64,000 nt of DNA from UBA1724 sp051884615 (GCA_051884615.1 JBJEVT010000003.1:1-64000); one strand, 5' to 3'. Shown: positions 1-8,377, counted from the first letter of the stretch. Made by a program: numbers and translations. Notes: generated by a model not told the origin, from the letters alone.

Positions 1-270
1 TACGAGGCCGACCATCTGGGCGGCCGGGTGGACATGTACGAGTTGGTGAAAGCCATCTGCGAGGAGCAGATTCGCCGTCGCAAGGAAGGGCGGGAGGACT
101 GGCGTCTGCCCATCCGGCCCGACCACGGGGCCGACATCATGGACGACCTGATGAAGCAGCCCAACCCCAATCCCGGCTACGGCGGGCTGGGGAGGATGCG
201 GGGTCTCGCCACCATCCGCGGCCTGGAGCGGGGCATCATGCGCTCCCTCTATCCCGAATACGCCGACTGA
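1..270 (+). CDS. uxuA: Mannonate dehydratase, C-terminal 89 residues (5' truncated by window edge)
   Basis: Frame 1 is open from the first base to a TGA at 268-270, so the gene starts upstream of the window. The tail reads VDMYELVKAICEEQ, then RPDHGADIMDDL, then NPNPGYGGLGRMRGLATIRGLE. This matches the C-terminus of mannonate dehydratase, where the RPDHG histidine and the GYxxxGRxxGLAxxRG segment are conserved. The enzyme dehydrates D-mannonate to 2-keto-3-deoxygluconate in cytosolic hexuronate catabolism. The apparent GTG at 28 is only an internal valine codon. Function is confident; the start cannot be seen. Confidence 0.88.
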   Translation, partial: YEADHLGGRVDMYELVKAICEEQIRRRKEGREDWRLPIRPDHGADIMDDLMKQPNPNPGYGGLGRMRGLATIRGLERGIMRSLYPEYAD

Positions 271-362
271 TCCCCCGCGCTTCCCCGCCTCCCTGCCCCC
301 GGAGGGGGAGACCCTCTCCGGGACGGGTGCCCTTCGTCTCCTTTTCTCTCTGATTTGACTCC

Positions 363-1253
363 ATGGAACTCGACGACCGCCTCTCCCTCTTTCGCACCGG
401 GGAGACCATCGAAGCCCTTCAGCCCGCCTTCCAGGAACTGCTGACGGAGCGCCGGGAGGAACTTCCCGGATTTCTTCAGACTCTCCTGTCCGGCTTTGCG
501 GAGGAACCCCGCCGCCTGGCGGAGCCCGCCGAACGCCGGCTTCTCTCCTGCGCCTTCCTGCTGGCGGGCATGGGCCCCTGCCCCCAGGTCTATCCCCTCC
601 TGATGCGGATTCTCCTCTCCCGGGAATTCGGGGAGAACGTGGCGCGGGAGGACTGGCTGTCCAGCGAAATCTCCCGCCTGCTGGGGATTCTTTCCCCGGA
701 GGACGGGGTGCCCGAGCTGCTGGGGGCCCTGCTGGACGAGGGGGTGTGCCAGGTGGTCTCCGAGCAGCTGATGCTCACCTTGTCCTGCCGTTGGATCGCC
801 CGGCGGGACGGGGACGCCGCCTTCCTGGAGACCCTGCGCCGTCTGTTGACGGAGCTGCCGGAGAAGAAGGTGGACTTCGAGGTGGCCATGGGGCTGGTGA
901 TCAATGCGGTCGCCGTGGGCGGCGACCAGTTGAAACCCCAGGTCTTCGCCTTCTACAAGGCCCATGCCGCCCGTCTTGCCGACCGCCTCGCCGAGAAGAA
1001 CCTCCAGAACTTCTTTGACCTGGGCAAGCAGCGCATCAAGACCATGCTCACCGGCAACTACATGGGGGGATACGGCCCCCTGCCGTCGGAGCTGGACCGC
1101 CTGCTGAACTACGCCGACATCGCCCAGAAGGAGGAGGAGCCCACCACGCTGAAGGCCCTGCCCCCCATCACCCGGGACCGCCCCAAGGTGGGACGCAACG
1201 AACCCTGCCCCTGCGGCTCCGGCAAGAAATACAAGCACTGCTGCGGCCGATAA
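363..1253 (+). CDS. DUF1186-like protein with C-terminal SEC-C zinc motif
   Basis: A 296-residue, Leu/Glu-rich, probably all-helical soluble protein ending in a SEC-C motif (NEPCPCGSGKKYKHCC), the short zinc-binding segment first described at the SecA C-terminus and found on many unrelated proteins. The N-terminal ~250 residues resemble DUF1186-type helical repeats. There is no signal peptide or membrane segment. It heads a closely spaced forward cluster, 41 bp before dapL. The zinc-binding tail is clear; the cellular role is unknown and there is no direct link to secretion here. Confidence 0.75.
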   Translation: MELDDRLSLFRTGETIEALQPAFQELLTERREELPGFLQTLLSGFAEEPRRLAEPAERRLLSCAFLLAGMGPCPQVYPLLMRILLSREFGENVAREDWLSSEISRLLGILSPEDGVPELLGALLDEGVCQVVSEQLMLTLSCRWIARRDGDAAFLETLRRLLTELPEKKVDFEVAMGLVINAVAVGGDQLKPQVFAFYKAHAARLADRLAEKNLQNFFDLGKQRIKTMLTGNYMGGYGPLPSELDRLLNYADIAQKEEEPTTLKALPPITRDRPKVGRNEPCPCGSGKKYKHCCGR

Positions 1254-1294
1254 CCCCCATCCCAACCTCCCTCACCTCCCCCTGCCTCCCTGCC

Positions 1295-2527
1295 ATGGAT
1301 CCCTTCTTCTCCGCTCTCTTCGCCGACCGCATCGGCGGCCCCATGTTCGGAAAGGACACCGCCATCTACAAGTTCGAGAAAATCAAGCGGGCCAAGCGGG
1401 CCGCCATGGCCGCCCATCCGGAAATCCCCCTCATCGACATGGGCGTGGGAGAGCCGGACGACATGGCCTTCCCCATGGTGGTGGAGGCCCTGGGACGGGA
1501 GGCCGCCAAGCGGGAGAACCGCTTTTACGCGGACAACGGATGCGCCCAGTTCAAGGAGGCGGTGGCCGCCTACATGAAGGAGCTCTACGGAGTGGAGCTG
1601 GACCCCGCCACGGAAATCAACCACTCCATGGGAAGCAAGGCCGCCCTCAGCCTGCTGCCCTCCTGCTTCATCAACCCCGGCGACGTCTCCCTGATGACCA
1701 CCCCGGGATACGGGGTCATGGGCACCTGGACCGCCTATCTGGGCGGCCGGGTGGTGAAGATGCCTCTCACCCGGGAACGGAACTTCCTGCCGGATTTCCG
1801 CCTGATCTCCCCGGAGGACCGGAAGGCCGCCAAGCTGGTCTACCTGAACTACCCCAACAACCCCACCGGCGCGGTGGCGACCCCGGAATTCTACGACGAA
1901 GCCATCGCCTTCGCCAAGGAAATCCATGCCCTCCTGGTGATCGACGCCGCCTACGCCCCCCTGAACTTCCAGGGCAAGCCCCTGAGCATCTTCTCCCGTC
2001 CCGGCGGCAAGGATGTGGCGGTGGAGCTCCATTCCATGTCCAAGGGCTTCAACATGACCGGCTGGCGTCTGGGCTGGGTCTGCGGCAACGCCTCCGCGGT
2101 GAAGGCTTTCGCCACCGTGAAGGACAATGCGGATTCCGGACAGTTCCTGGCCATCCAGAAGGCCGCCGCCGAGGCCCTCCGGGACCAGGCCCAGATCACC
2201 CCCAGGATCAACGAGAAGTATCTCCGGCGCCTGACCTCCCTGACCCAGACCCTCCGGGAGCTGGGATTCCAGGCCCAGGTGCCCGGGGGCTCCTTCTATC
2301 TCTACGTGGGCATCCCCAAGGGCACCTCCGATGGCGCCACCTTCGCCAATGCGGAGGAGTTCAGCCAGTGGATGATCTCCACCAAGCTCATCTCCACCGT
2401 CCCCTGGGACGACTGCGGCCCCTTCGTCCGCTTCTCCGCCACCTTCGAGGCCGCCGACCAGGCCCAGGAGGCCCAGGTGCTGGAGGAGGTGAAACGCCGC
2501 CTCTCCACCTCCCGCTTCCTCTTCTAG
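1295..2527 (+). CDS. dapL: LL-diaminopimelate aminotransferase
   Basis: A 410-residue fold-type I PLP aminotransferase. It converts tetrahydrodipicolinate directly to LL-2,6-diaminopimelate using glutamate, bypassing the acyl-blocked DapD/C/E route to lysine and peptidoglycan. Diagnostic segments are the N-terminal DMGVGEPDD, RFYADNGCAQFKEA, the NYPNNPTGA loop, and the PLP-lysine segment HSMSKGFNMTGWRLGW, closely matching DapL rather than aspartate aminotransferases. Length fits the family. The start ATG at 1295 precedes the family N-terminus, and an in-frame ATG at 1343 is a possible alternative. The DapL pathway is typical of Chlamydiae, Verrucomicrobia and Lentisphaerae, which supports the taxonomic guess. 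The lipoate ligase-like gene starts 14 bp downstream. Confidence 0.93.
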   Translation: MDPFFSALFADRIGGPMFGKDTAIYKFEKIKRAKRAAMAAHPEIPLIDMGVGEPDDMAFPMVVEALGREAAKRENRFYADNGCAQFKEAVAAYMKELYGVELDPATEINHSMGSKAALSLLPSCFINPGDVSLMTTPGYGVMGTWTAYLGGRVVKMPLTRERNFLPDFRLISPEDRKAAKLVYLNYPNNPTGAVATPEFYDEAIAFAKEIHALLVIDAAYAPLNFQGKPLSIFSRPGGKDVAVELHSMSKGFNMTGWRLGWVCGNASAVKAFATVKDNADSGQFLAIQKAAAEALRDQAQITPRINEKYLRRLTSLTQTLRELGFQAQVPGGSFYLYVGIPKGTSDGATFANAEEFSQWMISTKLISTVPWDDCGPFVRFSATFEAADQAQEAQVLEEVKRRLSTSRFLF

Positions 2528-2541
2528 AGGGAGGGGACATC

Positions 2542-3234
2542 ATGGCGGAAACCTGGCTTTTCTGGAACGACGGCGCCCACGAACCTCCCTGGAACATGGC
2601 GGCCGACGAGGCCCTGCTGCTGGATGCCCCGGGCCGGGAAAAGCCGTTGCTGCGCTGCTATGCCTGGAGCCGGCCCGCCGTCTCCATCGGCTACGTCCAG
2701 ACCCTGGCGGCGGCGCCGGCGGGGTATGCGGCGGTGCGGCGCCCCACCGGCGGCGGCGTGGTCTATCACGACTACGACTTCACCTTCTCCGTCACCTTTC
2801 CCATGGGGCATTGGCTGACGGGGCTGGACCGGATGCAGAGCTACAACTGGCTGAACCGGTCCTTGCAGCGCGCCCTGGAGAGCCTGGGCTTCCCCGCCCG
2901 GCTTTCCGCGCAGGAGATTCCCCACCAGGTGGACCGGGCCCGGATGGTCTGCTTCACCAATCCCACCCGCTACGACCTCTTGCTGGAGGGCAGGAAGATT
3001 GCGGGAAGCGCCCAGCGTCGCACGGCGGCGGGGCTTCTCCATCAGGCCAGCCTGCACTGGGGCGCCCCGCTGCCCGTGGAGCGTCCTCTCCTGGTGGACG
3101 CCCTGCGCCGGGGGCTGCGGGAGGTCATGGAGGTGGAGACCCTCCCCTGGGAGCCCGGCGAACCCCTCCTGCAGCGCATCCAAGACTTGGTGACCACAAA
3201 GTATGGCACAGATGACTGGAATCGACTCCGATAA
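2542..3234 (+). CDS. lplA: Lipoate-protein ligase A family protein
   Basis: A 230-residue member of the BPL/LplA/LipB superfamily. Visible family motifs are the N-terminal NMAADEALL, RRPTGGGVVYHDYDFTFS (the RRxxGGGxVxH signature) and the lipoyl-adenylate lysine segment GRKIAGSAQRR followed by LLHQASL. It should attach lipoate or octanoate to carrier domains. At 230 residues it lacks the accessory C-terminal domain of E. coli LplA, so octanoyl transfer (LipM-like) or activation-only activity remain possible. ATG 2542 follows a purine-rich site (agggagggg), 14 bp after dapL. Its 3' end overlaps the next gene by 32 bp. Confidence 0.85.
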   Translation: MAETWLFWNDGAHEPPWNMAADEALLLDAPGREKPLLRCYAWSRPAVSIGYVQTLAAAPAGYAAVRRPTGGGVVYHDYDFTFSVTFPMGHWLTGLDRMQSYNWLNRSLQRALESLGFPARLSAQEIPHQVDRARMVCFTNPTRYDLLLEGRKIAGSAQRRTAAGLLHQASLHWGAPLPVERPLLVDALRRGLREVMEVETLPWEPGEPLLQRIQDLVTTKYGTDDWNRLR

Positions 3235-3481
3235 TCTTTTTCCACCCGAGGAGAACACCCGGGACTACGGGCCCCAGCCCCTGGCGAATATCCTGGAGGA
3301 ACGGGGGCTCACCAACCACCAGGTGGTGGCGGCCTCCACGGAGCAGCTGACCCACAAGATGATGGCGAAGGCCTGCCGGGGACGCTATCTCTCCCCCAAG
3401 GTGCGCCAGAAGATTCTCCGGGCGCTGAACCGGGTCACCGGGGAGACTTTCGCCATGGCGCAGCTCTTCAACTACCGTTGA
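3203..3481 (+). CDS. Small helix-turn-helix-like protein overlapping the ligase gene
   Basis: A 92-residue protein in a different frame from the ligase gene, whose last 32 bases it overlaps. Residues ~25-75 have the layout of a compact helix-turn-helix: LANILEERGLTNHQVV, then STEQLTHKMMAKACRGR, then LSPKVRQKILRALNRVTG, like the Cro/CI fold. No signal peptide or membrane segment. An in-frame ATG at 3212 could be the true start. The overlap implies translational coupling. DNA binding is inferred from pattern only and the target is unknown. Confidence 0.65.
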   Translation: MAQMTGIDSDNLFPPEENTRDYGPQPLANILEERGLTNHQVVAASTEQLTHKMMAKACRGRYLSPKVRQKILRALNRVTGETFAMAQLFNYR

Positions 3482-3517
3482 GGCCACGCCGGACACAGGA
3501 GGATTTCCCGGGACGCC

Positions 3518-4237
3518 ATGATCACCGCCGCCGCCGACAAGCTGGCACGCCGGGAACTCCGGCGACGTCTCCCCCGGCGGGGCGCGCCCTGGTATTGCGC
3601 CGTGCCGGGGGCGCTGCTCTGCTTCCTGGCGGCCAGCTGGATGGGGGCGTCCCTGTGGCGCATTCCCAAGGAATATCTCCTCTCCACCCCCTGGGGATGG
3701 TGCTTTCTGGGAGGCGTCGGGGCGGGAATCCTTCTCTTCCCCCTATGGGCGATGACGCCCCTGTATGTCTTCGGCCATGAGCTGACCCACTGGCTGGCGG
3801 CCAAGGCCACCTTCCACCGCACCGGAGAGCTCCGTCTGGGCTTCACCCGGGGCGCCGTGGAGATCGAGGGAAGCAGCGGCCTGGTGGCTCTGGCTCCCTA
3901 TGTCTGCCCGCTCTTCCTGCTCCTCTCCGGCGGGATTGCCGCCTTCGTCTCCCTGCTTCCCCTGTCTCTTCCCCCCTGGCTCCCCCCCGCCACCGCCGCC
4001 TGGCTGGGACTTTGCCTGGCCTACCATCTGGTGCTGACGCTCCTGGCGCTCAAGAGAGGGCAGAAGGATTTGGAGGTCTGGGGGCGGTTCCTCTCCTACC
4101 CTTTCATTTTGGCGGGGAATCTGGCGGCGCTGTTCATCACTTTGGCATTGTGTTCCCCCCGGCCCAGTCTGCTCTGGGAAGTGCCCTGGGAGCTGCTGCA
4201 GGAGGGGATTGATCTGCTGGGATGGCTCCTGGCCTAG
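3518..4237 (+). CDS. Integral membrane protein with HExxH zinc motif (M50-like)
   Basis: A 239-residue membrane protein with about five hydrophobic segments. The second segment runs into FGHELTHWLAAKA, an HExxH metalloprotease signature at a membrane edge, as in M50 site-2-type or related metalloproteases. Later segments include LVALAPYVCPLFLLL and a C-terminal hydrophobic pair separated by RGQKDLEVWGRF. The classical M50 second motif (NxxPxxxxDGG) is not evident, although an Asp follows in KDLEVW. Basic N-terminus (KLARRELRRRLPRRG). Intramembrane proteolysis is an inference; a non-catalytic membrane role is possible. Confidence 0.65.
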   Translation: MITAAADKLARRELRRRLPRRGAPWYCAVPGALLCFLAASWMGASLWRIPKEYLLSTPWGWCFLGGVGAGILLFPLWAMTPLYVFGHELTHWLAAKATFHRTGELRLGFTRGAVEIEGSSGLVALAPYVCPLFLLLSGGIAAFVSLLPLSLPPWLPPATAAWLGLCLAYHLVLTLLALKRGQKDLEVWGRFLSYPFILAGNLAALFITLALCSPRPSLLWEVPWELLQEGIDLLGWLLA

Positions 4238-4267
4238 CCCCCCCCCGCTTCGGAAACAGGAGAAACG

Positions 4268-4693
4268 ATGGTCATTTTGAGCATAGGCGGCAATCTGGGA
4301 GACGTGGAGGAGAGCTTCCACCGTGCCCTGGCGCTGTTGCAGCAGGCGGGCTTTGTCCTGGGGAAGTGTTCCCGTCCCTTCCGGAATCCGGCGGTGGGGT
4401 GCGAGCCCGGCGCCCCCGAGTTCTGGAATTGGGCGGTCACGGGGGAGTGGAGCCGTTCCCCAGAGGAGTTGCTGGAGGTCGCCCAGGGAATCGAGGTCGC
4501 TTTGGGCAGGCCCAAGGACCATCCCCATTGGCATAGCCGCACCTTGGATATTGATATTCTGACCTGCAATGAAGAACGCAGAAACACCCCGGCTCTGACC
4601 CTGCCCCATCCTCGGTGGCGGGAGCGGGAGTTCGTCCTGGTGCCCCTGAAGGAGGTGGCTCCGGAATGGGCGAAGACCCACGGGGCGGAATGA
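4268..4693 (+). CDS. folK: 7,8-dihydro-6-hydroxymethylpterin pyrophosphokinase
   Basis: A 141-residue protein with the HPPK hallmarks: the N-terminus ILSIGGNLGDVEESFHRAL, the signature WHSRTLDIDIL carrying the metal-binding DxD, and the C-terminal LPHPRWREREFVLVPLKEVAP. It transfers pyrophosphate from ATP to the pterin in cytosolic folate synthesis. Slightly shorter than the ~160-residue E. coli enzyme. It ends the forward cluster that begins with the SEC-C gene and lies 30 bp after the membrane-protein gene; the neighbouring folP/folB genes are not here. Confidence 0.9.
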   Translation: MVILSIGGNLGDVEESFHRALALLQQAGFVLGKCSRPFRNPAVGCEPGAPEFWNWAVTGEWSRSPEELLEVAQGIEVALGRPKDHPHWHSRTLDIDILTCNEERRNTPALTLPHPRWREREFVLVPLKEVAPEWAKTHGAE

Positions 4694-4756
4694 CGCCGTC
4701 GTTGGACCGGAGGGGCCTGGAAGAAGCGGGGACGCGCGGATTCCGCGGAAATATTT

Positions 4757-4783
4757 ATAAGTTGTTGAATACGAATAACTTAT
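4757..4783. repeat. AT-rich 7-bp inverted repeat between folK and tRNA-Gln
   Basis: ATAAGTT (4757-4763) and AACTTAT (4777-4783) form a perfect inverted repeat with a 13-base spacer, in an AT-rich island just beyond the tRNA 3' end in otherwise very GC-rich DNA. It could act as a terminator for either side or as a recombination-type site; nothing here decides between them. The rest of the 4694-5110 gap, apart from the tRNA and its upstream region, shows no gene. Confidence 0.4.
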
Positions 4784-4790
4784 ATAAAAT

Positions 4791-4864
4791 TGGCATCCCC
4801 ACCAGGATTCGGACCTAGTCTAAATGTACCAAAAACACTTGTGCTACCATTACACCATGGGGAT
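4791..4864 (-). tRNA. tRNA-Gln (anticodon UUG)
   Basis: Read on the reverse strand, a complete 74-nt cloverleaf folds. Acceptor ATCCCCA pairs with TGGGGAT, the D stem GTGT pairs with GCAC around AATGGTA, and the anticodon stem AGTGT pairs with ACATT around TTTTGGT, giving anticodon UUG. The T stem CTAGG pairs with CCTGG, and G73 is followed by an encoded CCA (complement of 4791-4793). The T loop begins TCC rather than the usual TTC, a mild oddity. A TATAGT on the reverse strand at 4889-4894 is a possible -10 element. Confidence 0.93.
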
Positions 4865-5110
4865 CCCGTAAGACAGGAACGGCCGATACTATAGCCCCGC
4901 GCCGGAATTTTCCGAGGGCGCGCCCGCGCCAACTGGCCGGTTGCGAAGCCCGGAGCGGGGCAGGGCGGGAGGGTGGGCGGACGCCCATGGCTCAGGGGGG
5001 CTGGATGCTCCGGAGCCCTGGAGATTCCAGGAAATCTGGGGCGGAGCCGCCCCCCGTTTCGATTTTTTCCGCGGCGCCGGTTTCTGTCCACCGCGCCGCC
5101 GGCGCGGTGG

Positions 5111-5965
5111 CTATCGGCCGGTGTCGCCGCCGTAGCAGGGGGCGTTGGGATACCAGTAGAGGTCCACCAGGAGGGAGGGCCAGCCGTTGACCCGGTCTTT
5201 CAGCTTTGCCACGTTGAAGGATTCGGCATGGGCGTCGGTGAAGCAGATGTTCACCTGGTTGCTGTGGCGGGCATAGTGGTAGGCCGCATTGTCCATCATC
5301 TCCCGGACATCGCCGCAGATGGCGGTGCGGGTGGGCCACTTGTCCTCGCTGTAGAAGTTGTCGGCGGTGGAGCCGTCGAACTGGTTGACATGGAGGGCGG
5401 GGTATTTGATGGCGCTGACCCGGTGCCAGTCGCTGGCGATCATGTTGTTGCTGCCGATGCCGCCGACGGCCTTGAACTTGCCCCCGCCGAAGTAGGAGAA
5501 GCCGTAGCTGGCCTTGTAGCCGATATTTCCCATGACCCGTTCGCTGGTGGGGCAGGAGGGGCACAGGAGAATCTTGTGCCAGGCCGATTTGTCCTCGCCA
5601 TTGCCTCCCCGGTTGGCGGCGGGGTCCTTGTCATACCATTCCAGTCCCGTCAGGGGTGCGCCGGGCACCAGGGGATTGACGCTGAACCAGAAGTAGGAGT
5701 TGGTGTTGCAGTAGTCCCCGGAGTAGGGAGCCATCTGGGAGGCGTTCTCCACGCCGTCCACCCGGATGGCGATGGGGGGCAGGAAGTCGTCGTAGTCGCT
5801 GGCATACAGCTGGTTGCCCAGGCAGATTTGCTTCAGGTTGTTGGTGCAGCTGATGGCGCGGGCCTTCTCCCGGGCTTTGGAGAGGGCGGGCAGCAGCATG
5901 GCCGCCAGAATGGCGATGATGGCGATGACCACCAGCAGCTCGATGAGGGTAAAGGATTTCTTCAT
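5111..5965 (-). CDS. Prepilin-type secreted protein (type II pseudopilin-like, H-X9-D family)
   Basis: A 284-residue protein starting MKKSFTLIELLVVIAIIAIL, a type IV prepilin leader: a short basic peptide, a cleavage/methylation site and an invariant Glu at +5 of the hydrophobic helix. The conserved LPALSKAREKARAISCTNNLKQ follows. The body is a globular domain with Cys pairs, and near the C-terminus H-SNQVNICFT-DA occupies the usual H-X9-DG position with Ala for Gly. Family members are exported and processed by a prepilin peptidase; in Lentisphaerae there are very many, of unknown function. ATG at 5965 fits the leader; an in-frame ATG at 5974 would add three residues. Monocistronic, with a long upstream leader containing an inverted repeat. 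Confidence 0.85.
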   Translation of the reverse strand: MKKSFTLIELLVVIAIIAILAAMLLPALSKAREKARAISCTNNLKQICLGNQLYASDYDDFLPPIAIRVDGVENASQMAPYSGDYCNTNSYFWFSVNPLVPGAPLTGLEWYDKDPAANRGGNGEDKSAWHKILLCPSCPTSERVMGNIGYKASYGFSYFGGGKFKAVGGIGSNNMIASDWHRVSAIKYPALHVNQFDGSTADNFYSEDKWPTRTAICGDVREMMDNAAYHYARHSNQVNICFTDAHAESFNVAKLKDRVNGWPSLLVDLYWYPNAPCYGGDTGR

Positions 5966-6052
5966 GGCAATCACTCTGATTCTTTGTTCGGGGGGGGATT
6001 CCTCGGCGGCGGCCGGGGGAGGACCTCCGGGAGCCGTGGAGGGGGGAAGTTC

Positions 6053-6106
6053 GGCAAAAGACAGGGCGCCCGGTCGGTCAGGAGCAGGTTTCCTCGGTCT
6101 TTTGCC
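6053..6106 (-). promoter_or_regulatory. 10-bp inverted repeat in the leader of the first prepilin gene
   Basis: GGCAAAAGAC at 6053-6062 and GTCTTTTGCC at 6097-6106 are perfect inverted complements, 34 bases apart, about 90 bp upstream of the prepilin start on the same strand. In RNA this would form a 10-bp stem in the 5' leader; in DNA it could be a spaced operator. Just upstream on the reverse strand, a weak -10-like TATTCT (6109-6114) could be the promoter. Its function is unproven. Confidence 0.45.
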
Positions 6107-6184
6107 ATAGAATAGCCCCGTTCTGTCCCCTGTTGTCCATTCTAATAGAAATCTGACATGACCTGTCAGGGGACGATAGGATAA

Positions 6185-7015
6185 TTAGAGCAGTTCCCAG
6201 GCAGGGGGGAGGGGGAGGGTGGCGGCGTCAGCCTGGGCGTGGGTGGGGAAGATTCCCAGGACGGCGCTGCCGCTGCCGGAGAGGAGGGTGGCGGTGGCTC
6301 CGGCGTGGTTCAGGAGTTGTTTTGCCCGGGCGAGGGCGGGATATTTTTCCTCCACGGCGAAGGCCAGGTCGTTCCAGAGGGCGTCCTGGGTCCAGGGGCC
6401 CTCGGGCTGGGGCGGCCAGGGCGGCGGGGTGGCGTCCCGGGGGCGGGACCAGTGGGCATAGGCCCAGGCCACGGGGGAGGGGAAGCCGGGATAGAGGAGG
6501 CGCAGAGGGGGGACGGGCATTTCCGGGAGCCGGGTGAGGCGTTCGCCGGCGCCGGTGGCCAGGGAGGGGACGGGGTGGAGGAAGAAGGGGACGTCCGCGC
6601 CCAGGGAGGCCGCCAGAGCCAGGAGGGCGTCCTGTCCCAGCCGGAGTTTCGGGGGCTGTTGCTCCTCCAGTTCCAGGAGGGCGGCGGCGGCGTCCGCGGA
6701 GCCGCCCCCCATGCCCGCCCCGACGGGGATGGCCTTGTGGAGGGTCACCTTCCAGTCCAGGGGGAGGCGCGCCGCCCGGCAATAGGCCCTCACGGCACGG
6801 CAGGCCAGGTTGGTGTCCGGGGAGTCCCCGCCGGGGATGGGGCGTCCCGTCAGCTGCAGGGTCACTCCGGCGCCGGCGGGATTTGGGGCGACCTCCAGGC
6901 GGTCCTGGACCCGGGCGTAGGGGACCAGGAGGGTTTGGATTTCGTGGAGTCCGTCCTGGGGGCGCAAGGGGCCCACGGTGAGATAGAGATTCGCCTTTCC
7001 GGGAACCAGTCGCAT
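6185..7015 (-). CDS. ispE: 4-diphosphocytidyl-2-C-methyl-D-erythritol kinase
   Basis: A 276-residue GHMP-kinase family protein. The N-terminus VPGKANLYLTVG matches the family start (PxKxNLxL), the ATP-binding glycine loop is PVGAGMGGGSADAAAAL at about residues 97-113, and a C-terminal GHMP motif TATLLSGSGSAVLGIF is visible. It phosphorylates CDP-methylerythritol in the MEP route to isoprenoid precursors. Length is near the usual 280-300. It lies 18 bp downstream of miaB on the same strand, so the two are probably co-transcribed. Confidence 0.92.
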   Translation of the reverse strand: MRLVPGKANLYLTVGPLRPQDGLHEIQTLLVPYARVQDRLEVAPNPAGAGVTLQLTGRPIPGGDSPDTNLACRAVRAYCRAARLPLDWKVTLHKAIPVGAGMGGGSADAAAALLELEEQQPPKLRLGQDALLALAASLGADVPFFLHPVPSLATGAGERLTRLPEMPVPPLRLLYPGFPSPVAWAYAHWSRPRDATPPPWPPQPEGPWTQDALWNDLAFAVEEKYPALARAKQLLNHAGATATLLSGSGSAVLGIFPTHAQADAATLPLPPAWELL

Positions 7016-7033
7016 GGTGTGGTGGCGGGCGGC

Positions 7034-8377
7034 TTAGCGGCAGGGTTCGCCGTAGAGGGCGTTTTCCGTGGCGCGGACGATGCGGAAATCCACCAGGTCT
7101 CCCACGCGGAGATTCTCCGCGGGGGAGAAGAGGACCATCTTGTTGGTGAGGCTGCGTCCGCTCCAGCGTTGGGGATTGCGGGCGCTGGGACCCTCCACCA
7201 GCACCTGGGCGGTGGTGCCCACGGCGGCGGCGTTGGCGGCCTTCACATGGCGGGCAAGCTCCTCCAGCAGGACTTGGTTGCGTCGGTGCTTCTCCTCCTC
7301 GGGCACGTCGTCGGCGAGGGTGCGGGCGGCCTGGGTGCCCTCCCGCTGGGAGTATCGGAAGATGTAGGCCATGTCGTAGCCCACGGTCTGCATCACCTGC
7401 CGGGTCATCTCGAATTCCTCCTCCGTCTCGCTGCAGAATCCCACGATGATGTCGGTGGAGAAGGTGGCGTGGGGCAGGCGCTCCCGGATGGCCTGGATGC
7501 GTTCCAGATATTCGGCGGCGGTGTAGTTGCGGTGCATCAGCTTCAGGATGCGGTCGCTGCCGCTTTGCAGGGGCACATGGAAGGAGGGGCAGACCTTGGA
7601 GAGGGAGGAGACCGCCTCCACGAAGCGGCGGTTCATGAAGCGCACATGGGGGGAGGTGAAGCGGATGCGCTGGATGCCGGGGACTTCCTGGAGGGCTTCC
7701 AGCAGGTCGGCGAAGCCGGAGAACTCCGGGGTGTATTCTCCCCGTGCCCGTGCCTCCGACACCCCGTATGCCGTGATGTTCTGCCCCAGGAGCAGCAGCT
7801 CCTTCGTGCCCGTCTCCGCCAGCATCCGCGCCTCCTCCACAATGTCGGGAATGGGGCGGGACTTCTCCCGCCCCCGGCAGAAGGGGACGATGCAGTAGGT
7901 GCAGAACTGGTCGCATCCCCGCATGACGGAGACCTCCGCCACCAGGCGTCCGGGGCGGTGGCCGTCCAGTTCCCGGAAGACGCCGGGGCCCATGTCGATG
8001 GCGCAGGCGCGGCCCTTCTTGGCCAGGCAATCCTTCACCAGGGCGGGGATGTTCTGGAGCTGGTCGGTGCCGGCCACGAAATCCAGGTGAGGCAGTTCCT
8101 GGAGGAGGGATTCTCCCCGGCGCTGGGCCATGCACCCGATGATGCCCAAGACCAGGTCGGGACGCTCCCGCTTCCGGCGTTTCATCAGCCCCACCTTGCC
8201 CAGGACCTTCCGTTCCGCCTGGTCCCGGACGCTGCAGGTGTTGAAGATCATCACATCGGGGTCTTCGTCCTCCCGGACTTCCTGGAGGCCGTTCATCTCC
8301 AGGAGGCATGCCAGGGCCTCGGAATCCCGTTCGTTCATCTGGCAGCCGTAGGTCTTGATGGAAAAGGTAGTGGGCAT
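7034..8377 (-). CDS. miaB: tRNA-2-methylthio-N6-dimethylallyladenosine synthase
   Basis: A 447-residue radical-SAM methylthiotransferase. The N-terminal UPF0004 domain has three cluster-binding cysteines at about residues 12 (YGCQMNERD), 48 (NTCSVRD) and 82 (GCMAQRRGE). The radical SAM CxxxCxxC lies at 155-162 (RGCDQFCTYC), and a TRAM domain ends the protein (about residues 380-447). The pattern CQMNERDSE points to MiaB rather than RimO or MtaB. It adds the methylthio group to i6A37 of tRNAs reading UNN codons. ATG 8377 gives the family-standard start. The divergent DUF192 gene begins 24 bp away, so the two share a small promoter region. Confidence 0.93.
   Translation of the reverse strand: MPTTFSIKTYGCQMNERDSEALACLLEMNGLQEVREDEDPDVMIFNTCSVRDQAERKVLGKVGLMKRRKRERPDLVLGIIGCMAQRRGESLLQELPHLDFVAGTDQLQNIPALVKDCLAKKGRACAIDMGPGVFRELDGHRPGRLVAEVSVMRGCDQFCTYCIVPFCRGREKSRPIPDIVEEARMLAETGTKELLLLGQNITAYGVSEARARGEYTPEFSGFADLLEALQEVPGIQRIRFTSPHVRFMNRRFVEAVSSLSKVCPSFHVPLQSGSDRILKLMHRNYTAAEYLERIQAIRERLPHATFSTDIIVGFCSETEEEFEMTRQVMQTVGYDMAYIFRYSQREGTQAARTLADDVPEEEKHRRNQVLLEELARHVKAANAAAVGTTAQVLVEGPSARNPQRWSGRSLTNKMVLFSPAENLRVGDLVDFRIVRATENALYGEPCR

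Noticed and set aside
298..322. Intrinsic terminator after uxuA
   Set aside because: A CCCGGAG/CTCCGGG stem is present, but no proper T-run follows.
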